NCBI RefSeq assembly: GCF_946184425.1
Contig: NZ_CAMHFP010000015.1
Location: 1 to 41,705 of the forward strand
Origin: an uncultured Methanobrevibacter sp.
GTDB taxonomy: Archaea > Methanobacteriota > Methanobacteria > Methanobacteriales > Methanobacteriaceae
Length of the DNA stretch: 41,705 bases
Reading direction: 5' to 3'
Part shown: positions 1 through 8,050 of the stretch, in pieces
How the letters are laid out: every line of letters starts with the position of its first letter
How positions within the stretch are numbered: position 1 is the stretch's first letter
Notes under the pieces: generated by a model
What the model was told of the DNA's origin: nothing
Seen by the model: only the letters and a program-made list of their open reading frames with translations
Databases searched by the model: none
Translations under genes and position numbers: made by a program

Positions 1-59
1 CTAAAATTTAATAATTATTAAAATATATATTATTTTTATAATATAAAATAAGTGATTAA

Positions 60-953
60 ATGGAGATAACATTTTTAGGAACTTCATCAGCAGTTCATTC
101 ATATGAAAGAAATCATCCTTCAATAGTGATAAAGGCATTTGGAGAGGTGATGATGTTTGATTGTGGTGAAGGAACACAAAGACAATTAATATATGCAAAA
201 ATAAGCCCCATGAAAATATCTAAAATATTTATCACCCACTACCACGGAGATCACATTTTAGGACTTCCAGGATTATTGCAATCCATGAATTTCAGAGGAA
301 GAGAAAAAAAATTAACAATATACGGGCCAAAAGGTTTGAATAAAGTTATTAATGCAATTTACAACTTAGGCTTTACAAAAATAGATTTCCCAATTGAATT
401 TATCGAAATTGGTAGTGAAATCGTTGAAAAAACAAAAGAATATATCATAAAATCCCAAGAAGTAAAGCATCAGGTTCCTAGCTTAGCATACTCCATAGAA
501 GAACTGAAAAAACCAAGATTTTTAAGAGAAAAAGCTATTGAACTGGGTGTTCCAGTAGGTCCTGACTTTGGAAGACTACATAACGGTGAAGAAGTTGAAA
601 TTAATGGTAAAATCATAAAACCAGAACAAGTTTTGGGTCCTCCACGGAAAGGCAGAAAAATAACTTATTCTGGAGACTCCGCACCATGTGAAGAAATGAT
701 TGAGCTAGCGCAGGATTCAACAGTATTAATTCATGAATCAACTTATGTTAACGAAGATAAAGATAAAGCTGAAGAACATTTTCATTCCACATCAAGTGAT
801 GCCGCCTGCATAGCTAAAGAGTCAAATAGTAAAAGATTAATCTTAACCCATTTCAGTACCAGATATCAAAATACTGACCAATTGTTAAATGAAGCTCGAA
901 AAATTTTTGACAAAACTGAAACAGCTGAAGATTTAAAAAAAATTGAATTGTGA
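60..953 (+). CDS. rnz: Ribonuclease Z (tRNA 3'-end endonuclease)
   Basis: This enzyme cuts the 3' trailer from precursor tRNAs in the cytoplasm so that CCA can be present or added. The 297-residue protein has the metallo-beta-lactamase zinc signature THYHGDHILGLPG near residues 59-71. Further metal ligands are visible in YSGDSAP (about residue 203) and LTHFSTRY near the C-terminus, and a HEST motif is typical of the family. Its length matches the short, single-domain archaeal and bacterial form. The ATG at 60 gives the canonical N-terminus MEITFLGTSSA. The next gene starts at or just after its stop codon, so the two are probably co-transcribed. Identification is secure. Confidence 0.96.
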   Translation: MEITFLGTSSAVHSYERNHPSIVIKAFGEVMMFDCGEGTQRQLIYAKISPMKISKIFITHYHGDHILGLPGLLQSMNFRGREKKLTIYGPKGLNKVINAIYNLGFTKIDFPIEFIEIGSEIVEKTKEYIIKSQEVKHQVPSLAYSIEELKKPRFLREKAIELGVPVGPDFGRLHNGEEVEINGKIIKPEQVLGPPRKGRKITYSGDSAPCEEMIELAQDSTVLIHESTYVNEDKDKAEEHFHSTSSDAACIAKESNSKRLILTHFSTRYQNTDQLLNEARKIFDKTETAEDLKKIEL

Positions 954-1726
954 TAGAAATGAATATACCGACAATTGATAATCCGATGATAGTTCTTGTA
1001 TCAATTTTAATCATCATACTAATTACTTCAATTATTACCCGCCTTGTCGCTTTTTTAATGAATAGAATGGAACGATTTAAAAAAGACATGACCGCAGTTT
1101 ATCTTATACGGGACATAATTAACTATATAATATATTTCATTGCATTGATGATAATTTTACAGTTCTTCGGAATTAATCTTGCAGGAACATTATTGAGTTT
1201 AGGAATTATAGGTATTGCGGTGAGTTTTGCTGCAAAAGACATAATTTCAAATCTGTTTTCTGGAATAATATTAATCATAAGAAAAAGTATCAAAGTTGGA
1301 GATACGATTGAAATAAACAATAAAAAAGGATATGTAAAAAGAATTTCCCTTAGGTCAACTCTTATTATTGATGATTTGGGTGTTAAGATACATGTTCCGA
1401 ATTCAACATTAACCAACAATTCATATTTACAATTCAAACCTCCTGAAAAATACAGAGTAGATATACTTGCAGGAGTGCCATTGAATATAGACATAGAAAA
1501 ATTTAAAGAATACATAATACAGAAAATAGGTAATTATGATGGAGTTTCTGAAAATCCTAAACCTAATGTGTTTTCAAAAGGAATAACATTTGAAGAAACA
1601 CAACTCAAAGTATCATTTTGGGTAAAAGACTTTAATAGTAAAGACGACTATAAATTAATTATTACTAATGAAATTAGAAAGTATGTAGAAATGGGTGAAA
1701 AAAATGAACAGTTCTCTTCAAGATGA
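950..1726 (+). CDS. MscS-family small-conductance mechanosensitive channel
   Basis: A membrane channel that would release solutes on hypo-osmotic shock. The 258-residue protein has three N-terminal hydrophobic segments (about residues 13-37, 51-74 and 83-110). The third is Gly/Ala-rich and runs into FAAKDIISNLFSGIILI, the pore-lining TM3 pattern of MscS. The following KVGDTIEI starts the cytoplasmic beta domain. Translation could start at GTG 950, overlapping the rnz stop by 4 bp, or at ATG 959. The 3' end overlaps the start of nadA, so rnz, this gene and nadA look like one transcript. Family assignment is firm; ion selectivity cannot be read from sequence. Confidence 0.9.
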   Translation: MIEMNIPTIDNPMIVLVSILIIILITSIITRLVAFLMNRMERFKKDMTAVYLIRDIINYIIYFIALMIILQFFGINLAGTLLSLGIIGIAVSFAAKDIISNLFSGIILIIRKSIKVGDTIEINNKKGYVKRISLRSTLIIDDLGVKIHVPNSTLTNNSYLQFKPPEKYRVDILAGVPLNIDIEKFKEYIIQKIGNYDGVSENPKPNVFSKGITFEETQLKVSFWVKDFNSKDDYKLIITNEIRKYVEMGEKNEQFSSR

Positions 1727-2621
1727 AATATTAAAATTAAAAGAAGAAAAAAATGCAATAATTCTTGCACACAATTATCAGCCGAAAGAAATTCAGGAAA
1801 TTGCTGATTTTTTAGGAGATTCCTTAGAATTATGTATTAAAGCTTCTGAAATTGACGATAAAGATTTAGTTGTATTTTGTGGTGTGGACTTTATGGCTGA
1901 AACTGCATTTATACTAAATCCCGACAAAAAAATAGTCATACCAACTCTAGAAGCAGAATGCCCGATGGCACATATGTTACCTGAAGAAGAACTTTTAAAA
2001 GCTAAAGAGGAACATCCTGATGCCGGCGTTATCCTTTATGTCAATAGTATTGCAGAAGCAAAACAACATGCCGATACATTATGTACTTCAGCAAATGCAG
2101 TAAAAGTAGCTGAAAGTTTAAAACAAGAAAAAATATTATTTGGACCTGACAACAATTTAGGAAACCATGTATCTCAAAAAATTGATAAAAAAATAATACC
2201 TGTTCCTAAAGGCGGACATTGTTATGTTCACAAACTGTTCCATGTTGAAGATGTTGAACTTAAAAGACAACAACACCCAAATGCAGAAATTATCTGTCAC
2301 CCTGAATGTAACATTGAAGTTCAGGAAGCATGTGATCAAGTCATGTCCACTGGAGGAATGTTAAGATACATTGCTGAAAGTGATAAAGAAGAATTTGTAC
2401 TCGGAACCGAAATTGATATGATTACAAGAATCAATTTAGAAGTTGAAGGGAAAAAATTATATCCTCTACTTGAAGGAGCAATCTGTGAAACTATGAAACT
2501 GCATACATTAGAAAAAGTAAGAGATTCACTTATTAATGAAGCTCCTCAAATTACATTACCTAAAGATGTTGCTGAAAAATCCTTAAAAGCAGTACAACAC
2601 ATGCTTGATGCATCAAAATAG
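1704..2621 (+). CDS. nadA: Quinolinate synthase NadA
   Basis: It condenses iminoaspartate with dihydroxyacetone phosphate to quinolinate in de novo NAD synthesis, using an oxygen-sensitive [4Fe-4S] cluster. The three expected cluster cysteines are present in AECPMA, GGHCYVH and AICETM, with spacings of 87 and 88 residues as in the characterised enzymes. The N-terminal LAHNYQ substrate motif is also present. A GTG at 1695 could start a slightly longer protein, but the GGTGA at 1693-1697 is better read as the ribosome-binding site for ATG 1704. The start lies inside the end of the mscS gene, suggesting translational coupling. The stop codon lies in the left arm of a terminator hairpin. Confidence 0.96.
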   Translation: MNSSLQDEILKLKEEKNAIILAHNYQPKEIQEIADFLGDSLELCIKASEIDDKDLVVFCGVDFMAETAFILNPDKKIVIPTLEAECPMAHMLPEEELLKAKEEHPDAGVILYVNSIAEAKQHADTLCTSANAVKVAESLKQEKILFGPDNNLGNHVSQKIDKKIIPVPKGGHCYVHKLFHVEDVELKRQQHPNAEIICHPECNIEVQEACDQVMSTGGMLRYIAESDKEEFVLGTEIDMITRINLEVEGKKLYPLLEGAICETMKLHTLEKVRDSLINEAPQITLPKDVAEKSLKAVQHMLDASK

Positions 2622-2655
2622 CTAGTTTTACTAGCTAAACTTTTTTATTTTTTAA
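2619..2655 (+). terminator. Hairpin plus T-tract ending the rnz-mscS-nadA transcript
   Basis: A perfect 8-bp inverted repeat (TAGCTAGT at 2619-2626, ACTAGCTA at 2630-2637) with a 3-nt loop is followed by a T-rich run. The first three bases of the left arm are the nadA stop codon TAG. It abuts the 3' end of the convergent hydrolase gene. Confidence 0.7.
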
Positions 2656-3646
2656 ATTGTTCCAAAAATGGACTTAAAGTTTCAATAAATTTAGCATAAT
2701 CAATATTATTAAGATTATCAATGTGCAAATCAAACAGATATAACTCACAATCATTAATCAGTTCCTTCAAAGGTAGTGTGTCAAATTCTGGTGAGAAATA
2801 CAAATCATCTGTCGGACTTATCACCAACGTTTTGGCTTGAATATCAGACAATTTATCTTCCACATCATAACCTAAGATAGAATCATTTTGGAATTTGAAA
2901 TCGTAAATATCAATGAATAAACCATCATCAACATATTCATCCATTAAAACATCTATCTCATCATTAGACATTCCCTGAAAAATCCGTCTAGAAAAATAAT
3001 TTGAATAGAGTATCTTATTTATAGAAACCATTGTTTTTGATAATGATTCACTGTAAACATCAGAATAGAAATTATCACTGGCTTCAATTACGCTTTCTAT
3101 CCCTCTTGCAACCACATATCGATAACCGTTAGTTTTAAAGGAACTACTAAGAACTATTATAAATTCCATATCTTCAGAATACTCACAAGCCCAAGTATAT
3201 GCTTCATATCCTCCCAATCCTCTTCCAACAATCCCTAAAACTTGATTAGAACCAAATTTTTCTTTAATGAATTGTCTTTTAAAATTAACCTTATCTTTAA
3301 AGGAATATTTCGGAAAGTTATATCTCAAATTAGTGGATGAAGGACTACACGAACCAGGAACGCCCAAGGAAGTTATTGAGACAAAAAAATATTCATTAAA
3401 ATCAAAAGGTTTACCTTCTGCGGTTAATTGAGAAAAACCATCAATGGAAAAGGAACTTCCATCATAATTATGACAAAAAATAACCATATTTTCAATATTT
3501 CCATCTTTATCATACTTAGGAGCGCCTTTTACAACATATTCCACTTCTACATTCTCTAGAATTTTACCATTCTCAAATTCGAATTTTTCAAGAGAATCCT
3601 TGGAATACTCATAAACAATATTAGGATTATTTAAAATAGAAATCAC
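2645..3646 (-). CDS. MetX-like alpha/beta hydrolase paralogue lacking catalytic Ser and His
   Basis: A 333-residue member of the homoserine O-acetyltransferase-like alpha/beta-hydrolase group, clearly paralogous to the gene at 4055-5059. Shared blocks include FEFENGK, PGSCSPSST and a FPKYS motif before the nucleophile elbow. The elbow reads GRGLGG (residues 141-146) instead of GxSxGG, so the nucleophile serine is Gly143. The acid Asp281 is kept, but the position of the catalytic His is Asn311. It is therefore expected to be inactive as a Ser-His-Asp hydrolase or acyltransferase. The reading frame is intact, which argues against simple decay. The start is GTG 3646; no ATG is available nearby. 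It has its own TATA-like promoter (TTTATATATTT on the minus strand near 3690). Its role is unknown. Confidence 0.85.
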   Translation of the reverse strand: MISILNNPNIVYEYSKDSLEKFEFENGKILENVEVEYVVKGAPKYDKDGNIENMVIFCHNYDGSSFSIDGFSQLTAEGKPFDFNEYFFVSITSLGVPGSCSPSSTNLRYNFPKYSFKDKVNFKRQFIKEKFGSNQVLGIVGRGLGGYEAYTWACEYSEDMEFIIVLSSSFKTNGYRYVVARGIESVIEASDNFYSDVYSESLSKTMVSINKILYSNYFSRRIFQGMSNDEIDVLMDEYVDDGLFIDIYDFKFQNDSILGYDVEDKLSDIQAKTLVISPTDDLYFSPEFDTLPLKELINDCELYLFDLHIDNLNNIDYAKFIETLSPFLEQFKK

Positions 3647-3730
3647 CTTTTGGCAATTATTATATTATAATATTAATTTTTGATAAATATATAAAGGTTA
3701 CTGGAAAAAAAATTTAACTGTTTAAATAAT

Positions 3731-3761
3731 TAAAAAAAGTTAAAAAAAAAAAATAACTTTT
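3731..3761 (-). terminator. T-rich hairpin downstream of the hydrolase/small-protein pair
   Basis: On the minus strand, AAAAGTTA and TAACTTTT (3754-3761 and 3735-3742 in plus coordinates) flank an 11-nt T loop and are followed by more T. It lies 10 bases after the stop of the small acidic protein, so it probably ends that transcript before the paralogue at 2645-3646, which has a separate promoter. Confidence 0.6.
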
Positions 3762-3771
3762 AAAAATTATA

Positions 3772-4050
3772 TCATTGCATATCTTCCAAAAAACTGGAAA
3801 GAAAAACATTCATCTCAATCTCTTCACGGGAAATAAAATCATCTATCCTGATTTTTGCAACATCACTCTGGAATGGATATAATTCATCATCAAAATACAT
3901 TTTTATTTTGAGAAATTCATCTTCTATTTTAGTCTCTTCAACCAAATTATCATCCAAATAGTTCATCTGATTTTCAGACAATCCAAAAACATTGTATTCA
4001 ATGAACTTTTTATCTTCGAAAACACCATAATCAGATATTTTTACATCCAT
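3772..4050 (-). CDS. Small acidic protein of unknown function
   Basis: About 92 residues from ATG 4050, very acidic, with no membrane segment or recognisable motif. A TTG at 4062 could extend it by four residues and overlap the upstream hydrolase. The ATG is preferred because GTGAT just upstream, overlapping the hydrolase stop, can serve as its ribosome-binding site. It follows the intact MetX-like hydrolase by 4 bp and ends at a terminator, so the two are almost certainly co-expressed. A partner or regulator of the hydrolase is possible but is only inferred from position. Confidence 0.7.
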   Translation of the reverse strand: MDVKISDYGVFEDKKFIEYNVFGLSENQMNYLDDNLVEETKIEDEFLKIKMYFDDELYPFQSDVAKIRIDDFISREEIEMNVFLSSFLEDMQ

Positions 4051-4054
4051 ATTA

Positions 4055-5059
4055 TCACTCAAAATTTTTCATGAACACTTTTAGTTCATCAGAAATAGTT
4101 TCAATTTCGTTGAAACATAAGTGCCCCAATTGGGAATCCATAACAATCAATTGAGAATCATCAATCTTTTCAGACATTGGAATACCATCAAGTTCCGGAG
4201 GAAAATGAGGGTCCTGCTTGCATGAGATTATTAATACCTTAGATTTGATTTTATTCAAATCATTTTCGACATCATAATTCATACAGGATTCATTGCAGTA
4301 TTTTACATCATAAATATCTACATTAATGCTTTCATTACCAAAGTTTTCAAATTCACTCCTTAATTCATCATTGGACATTGCACGTAATGCCTCCTTGGAG
4401 AGACCAAAATTGAATTCAGCAAGATTAGCCAATCTTAAAGTTCTAATCAATGAATAAGTCATCTCCCCTTTATTGTAATCAGGATCAGATTCTATAATTT
4501 CATTTACAAATCTGGAAAGGATATAATCATGACCAGCAACCTTATAGCTGCTTACACCACAAATGATAAAATCTGCAAAATCAGGACTTTCAATAGCTTG
4601 GGTTAAACTGACAAATCCACCCATTGAATTACCAATCATTCCCAAAACATGAGTTATATTGAATTTTTTCAATAAAAATTGTTTTTGAAAATTAGCCACA
4701 TCCTTAATCGAATATTTTGGAAATTTATTTTTTAAACCAGTAGATGAGGGAGAACAAGACCCTGGAGAACCTAATGCAGACATACAAATGAAAAAGTATT
4801 TGTTTTCATCAAAAGGACCGTCTTCACCGACTAACGGAATGATTTTTTTCATTGACGAGAAATTGCCCAAAGAACCATGACAATACACAATTGCATTTTC
4901 AATTACTCCTTTTTTATCATATTTTGGAGTTCCGAAAGTCATATATTCAACAGAAACATCATTGAGAACTTTTCCGTTTTCGAATTCGAATGAATCCAAT
5001 GTGAAAAATTCATTTTTATCATCAAAATAATCTTCATCGTAAATTTCAATCCCAACCAT
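4055..5059 (-). CDS. MetX-like alpha/beta hydrolase (acyltransferase/esterase), catalytic triad intact
   Basis: A 334-residue alpha/beta-hydrolase of the homoserine O-acetyltransferase-like group. The nucleophile elbow is GNSMGG (Ser145), the acid is Asp283 in KQDPHF and the base is His313 in QLGHLC, in the normal order and spacing. The GSPGSCSPSST stretch ahead of the elbow is the family's substrate-side loop. The substrate is not predictable: many archaeal members are annotated as homoserine acetyltransferases without proof, and no methionine-pathway gene lies next to it. It is transcribed divergently from nucS and leads the small acidic protein. The paralogue at 2645-3646 has lost Ser and His. 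Confidence 0.85.
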   Translation of the reverse strand: MVGIEIYDEDYFDDKNEFFTLDSFEFENGKVLNDVSVEYMTFGTPKYDKKGVIENAIVYCHGSLGNFSSMKKIIPLVGEDGPFDENKYFFICMSALGSPGSCSPSSTGLKNKFPKYSIKDVANFQKQFLLKKFNITHVLGMIGNSMGGFVSLTQAIESPDFADFIICGVSSYKVAGHDYILSRFVNEIIESDPDYNKGEMTYSLIRTLRLANLAEFNFGLSKEALRAMSNDELRSEFENFGNESINVDIYDVKYCNESCMNYDVENDLNKIKSKVLIISCKQDPHFPPELDGIPMSEKIDDSQLIVMDSQLGHLCFNEIETISDELKVFMKNFE

Positions 5060-5123
5060 AGTAAATTATATTTAATGTTACTATAAAAAACAAATTATTT
5101 AAATTAATCTAAACAATGTTATT
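5060..5123. promoter_or_regulatory. Divergent promoter region, hydrolase and nucS
   Basis: Only 64 bp separate the two start codons. The stretch is almost entirely A/T with several TATA-like runs on both strands, as expected for back-to-back archaeal promoters. Individual boxes cannot be assigned with confidence. Confidence 0.45.
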
Positions 5124-5909
5124 GTGATGAAATATAAAATTTTAGAAAAACCTAATTGCAAAGATGCTTACGATTTAGTTCAGGAAGCTTTGCGTAAAAG
5201 AGCAACAATACTGATTTTTGCATGTTGCAAAGTCAATTATGAAGGACGTGCATTAAGTGAACTCAATTGGGGAGAACGTATAATTATGATTAAACCCGAT
5301 GGAGCATTTTTAATTCACCAGGAAAAAAAGGTTGAACCTGTGAACTGGCAACCTCCGAAATCAAAAACAAGAAGTTACATTAAAAACGATAATCTTTTCC
5401 TGGAAAGTCACAGAAGAACACCAAAAGAATTATTGACTGTTGAAATAAGAAAAATCCAATTTATCAACTATGCCAATATGGAAGACTTTGAAGAACTTGA
5501 GCAAGCAGGATATGAAAAGGACATGAGTGACATGATTATGGAAAAACCCCACATGATTGAAGAGGGTTTCACTCCAACAGCCCGAGAGTATAGTGTAGAG
5601 CATGGATTTATTGATATTTTAGGAAAAGATAAAAACAATAATCTAATGGTTTTGGAACTAAAAGCACGTAAAGCAGGAGTAAGTGCAGTAAAACAACTTC
5701 GAAGATATCTTCAAGATTTAGAAAATACTGAAAACGATTACCTTAAAGAATGTAAAGCTCAAAAGAAAAAAATCAGAGGCCTTCTTGTTGCTCCATCAAT
5801 AATGGATGATGCTCAAGAACTTATTGAAGAAGAAGGGATTGAATTTGTATCAATCGAACCTCCTCGTGAATTAAAACGAGACAAGAAAATAACATTAGAT
5901 GCATTTTAA
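5124..5909 (+). CDS. nucS: Endonuclease NucS/EndoMS (mismatch-specific)
   Basis: NucS cleaves mismatched double-stranded DNA, and flap DNA in some reports, and works with PCNA in archaeal mismatch repair. The 261-residue protein has the N-terminal NucS domain (residues 1-125) and the RecB-like nuclease domain. Catalytic residues Asp164 (GFIDILG), Glu178 and Lys180 (LELKARKAG) match the order and spacing in the characterised archaeal enzyme. The C-terminus (KKITLDAF) resembles a short PCNA-binding tail, which is an inference. The start is GTG 5124 or ATG 5127; there is no clear ribosome-binding site, so the mRNA may be nearly leaderless. Its stop overlaps the stop of the convergent gene by 4 bp. 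Confidence 0.95.
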   Translation: MMKYKILEKPNCKDAYDLVQEALRKRATILIFACCKVNYEGRALSELNWGERIIMIKPDGAFLIHQEKKVEPVNWQPPKSKTRSYIKNDNLFLESHRRTPKELLTVEIRKIQFINYANMEDFEELEQAGYEKDMSDMIMEKPHMIEEGFTPTAREYSVEHGFIDILGKDKNNNLMVLELKARKAGVSAVKQLRRYLQDLENTENDYLKECKAQKKKIRGLLVAPSIMDDAQELIEEEGIEFVSIEPPRELKRDKKITLDAF

Positions 5910-5921
5910 CTTAATGCATCT
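5897..5921. terminator. Inverted repeat spanning the overlapping convergent stops
   Basis: AGATGCATT (5897-5905) and AATGCATCT (5913-5921) form a perfect 9-bp dyad. The 7-nt loop contains both stop codons (shared TTAA at 5906-5909). It has no strong T-tract, so terminator function is likely but not certain. Confidence 0.5.
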
Positions 5922-6385
5922 TCAATTCTTTTCATTTCATCAAAATAAAATTTTTTTGTGAATTTATTTGCAGGAATAGAATTGGTCACATGACACTCTT
6001 TTTCAAGTTTATATATGAGATAATCTTCAGTTTCTAAAGGAATTGTACCATCTTCATCCAATAATTCGAGATTTTCTAATTCTTTCAGGATATCATCATA
6101 TTCCTTTTGTTCAAGGGAAATAACATCTTCCAAATCCATATCCTGAACTTTAGGATTTAATTGTAATGCAATAGCAACAAAACCATTAACCTCTTTGTCG
6201 GAAATTTCAAACTTAGAATTTCTTATTTCTTCCATGGAAAATTTAACATGAGTTAATGTGTTTTCTGTTACTGGAATTTCTCTTGAAAGGCCAATTTGAT
6301 TTATTTCATAATGATTTTTCCAGTCCCCTATTTTATAAACTGCATAATTCATATCATCAATATTAATAATTTCATCACTTGCCAT
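5906..6385 (-). CDS. Conserved-type acidic protein, function unknown
   Basis: A 159-residue soluble, acidic protein with no signal peptide or membrane segment and no motif I recognise. It starts at ATG 6385 with a GTGATA sequence just upstream. A central stretch is rich in Glu, Asp and Leu and may be helical. It is convergent with nucS and overlaps its stop by 4 bp; it does not resemble the other small acidic protein at 3772-4050. Confidence 0.7.
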   Translation of the reverse strand: MASDEIINIDDMNYAVYKIGDWKNHYEINQIGLSREIPVTENTLTHVKFSMEEIRNSKFEISDKEVNGFVAIALQLNPKVQDMDLEDVISLEQKEYDDILKELENLELLDEDGTIPLETEDYLIYKLEKECHVTNSIPANKFTKKFYFDEMKRIEDALS

Positions 6386-6468
6386 TTTATCACATTTATA
6401 AATATCTTTTTATATAAATAAAAACATTATTATTAATATATAATGTTAAATTAAATGGAGGTTGAGCT

Positions 6469-7167
6469 GTGAAAAAATGTCCTGAATGTGGAAATCCCAG
6501 TTATGATGGTGCTCCGGTTTGTGGAAATTGTGGATATAAATTTCCAAAACCAAAAGTTATAGTTCCTAAAGAAGAAAGTATCTTTGAAAAGCAACCAAAA
6601 CCAAAAAAACCTTCCTCAGGCGAAAGTACAGTTAATATATTAAAAGAAAAGAAACTTATTATCGGTGCAATAGTTTTAATAACATTAATTGTAATCTGCG
6701 GAATTGTTTTAACTGGACCACATAATAACAATAACACTTCACTAACAAATAATAATTTAGTTAAAGTTAGCGAAGGTGCATTTTCATTCGAATATCCAAG
6801 CAATTGGGAAGTAATAAATGGAAGCGATGCAGACCACACTAATGCAAAATTCTTTAAAAATACAAATAATACCATTATAGAATATTATAACAGTACAATG
6901 GAATCAACATCACTTAAAGAGATAACCCAAGACAGAATTAGTTATGCACAGAATAATGATTCTTATGTAGAACTTGTTGAAACTATCACATTAGATGGTA
7001 GAAACGCTTCAAATGTCATTTTAGAAAATAATGACGGCAACTACACAAGATTTGTTTCAATGTTTAGTGATGGAAAATTATATGTATTTAAAATTAGTGG
7101 CGAATCAATTAACTCTGTAACTTCAGAGGATATAACTGCAATGATAAATACAGCAGATATTACTTAA
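6469..7167 (+). CDS. Zinc-ribbon, single-membrane-span protein with PsbP-like outer domain
   Basis: A 232-residue protein. Residues 1-25 form a double-CxxC zinc ribbon (Cys4, Cys7, Cys18, Cys21). A basic, proline-rich linker follows, then one membrane span (about residues 61-82). The external domain begins SFEYPSNWEV, the pattern of PsbP-like folds, and carries several N-x-S/T sites. The zinc ribbon would face the cytoplasm and the PsbP-like domain the outside. The start is GTG 6469, supported by a strong GGAGGT site at 6458-6463; the nearest ATG is absent. The architecture is common in Methanobrevibacter-type genomes, but its role is not known to me. Confidence 0.8.
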   Translation: MKKCPECGNPSYDGAPVCGNCGYKFPKPKVIVPKEESIFEKQPKPKKPSSGESTVNILKEKKLIIGAIVLITLIVICGIVLTGPHNNNNTSLTNNNLVKVSEGAFSFEYPSNWEVINGSDADHTNAKFFKNTNNTIIEYYNSTMESTSLKEITQDRISYAQNNDSYVELVETITLDGRNASNVILENNDGNYTRFVSMFSDGKLYVFKISGESINSVTSEDITAMINTADIT

Positions 7168-7212
7168 GTATGATTAATTTCATACTCTATTTTTTATTTT
7201 TTAAGTGTTAAT

Positions 7213-8040
7213 ATGACCAAAATTAAAATTGCCCTTTGTCAAATGAATGTAATTGATGGCAAAGAGAAAAATTTAAAAAAAGCTGAATTAATGATTAATA
7301 AAGCCGTTGACAAAAATTCAGATTTTATAGTTTTACCCGAAATGTTTAACTGCCCATATTCTAATGATAAATTCATAGAATACTGCGAAAATGAAAAAAC
7401 AAGCAAAACCCTCTTTAAAATATCTGAACTGTCATCCAAAAATAATGTTTACATTCTTGCAGGATCCATTCCAGAAAAAGAAAAAGGTAAACTGTACAAC
7501 ACAAGTTATCTTTTTGACAGAAACGGTAAAATCATAGCTAAACACCGAAAAATGCATCTTTTTGACATTGACGTGAAAGGAAAAATATCTTTTAGGGAAT
7601 CTGATGTTTTAACAGCTGGAAATAATATAACAGTTGTTGATACTGAATTCGGTAAAATCGGAATTGGAATCTGCTATGATATTCGCTTTCCAGAACTTGC
7701 CAGATTGATGACCCTCAAAGGTGCTTCAATACTGTTTTATCCAGGAGCATTTAATATGACCACAGGTCCAGCACACTGGGAATTACTGTTCCGTTCAAGA
7801 GCATTAGACAATCAGGTATATTGTATAGGTGTCGCACCTGCTTTAAACATGAATGCAAGTTATCATAGCTTTGGACATTCAATTATCACAAACCCATGGG
7901 GAGAAATAATTGCTGAAGCAAGTGAAAAAGAAGAATTGATAATCTCTGAAATAAATTTAAACGAAATAAAAAAAATTAGAGAAGAACTTCCACTTTTAAA
8001 AAATAAAAGAGAAGATCTTTATGAAATTATTGAAAAATAA
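7213..8040 (+). CDS. Nitrilase-superfamily amidohydrolase, Nit2/omega-amidase-like
   Basis: A carbon-nitrogen hydrolase of 275 residues that should cleave a linear amide. The Glu-Lys-Cys triad is complete: Glu43 (LPEMFNCPY), Lys113 (HRKMHLFDID) and Cys154 (GICYDIRFPE). The HLFDID and DIRFPELAR motifs resemble the Nit1/Nit2 branch, where omega-amidases act on 2-oxoglutaramate or 2-oxosuccinamate, or remove deaminated glutathione. The exact substrate is inferred. It abuts the convergent HEAT-repeat gene with no spacer. Confidence 0.9.
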   Translation: MTKIKIALCQMNVIDGKEKNLKKAELMINKAVDKNSDFIVLPEMFNCPYSNDKFIEYCENEKTSKTLFKISELSSKNNVYILAGSIPEKEKGKLYNTSYLFDRNGKIIAKHRKMHLFDIDVKGKISFRESDVLTAGNNITVVDTEFGKIGIGICYDIRFPELARLMTLKGASILFYPGAFNMTTGPAHWELLFRSRALDNQVYCIGVAPALNMNASYHSFGHSIITNPWGEIIAEASEKEELIISEINLNEIKKIREELPLLKNKREDLYEIIEK

Positions 8041-8050
8041 CTATTTCAAT
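8029..8050. terminator. Short dyad at abutting convergent stops
   Basis: ATTGAAA (8029-8035) and TTTCAAT (8044-8050) flank the two adjacent stop codons. The 7-bp A/T-rich stem is weak. Its position between convergent genes suggests a bidirectional terminator. Confidence 0.35.

Noticed and set aside
4055-5059. Firm assignment of the intact hydrolase as homoserine O-acetyltransferase (metX)
   Set aside because: The fold and triad fit, but there is no methionine-pathway neighbour and the family includes many other acyltransferases and esterases.
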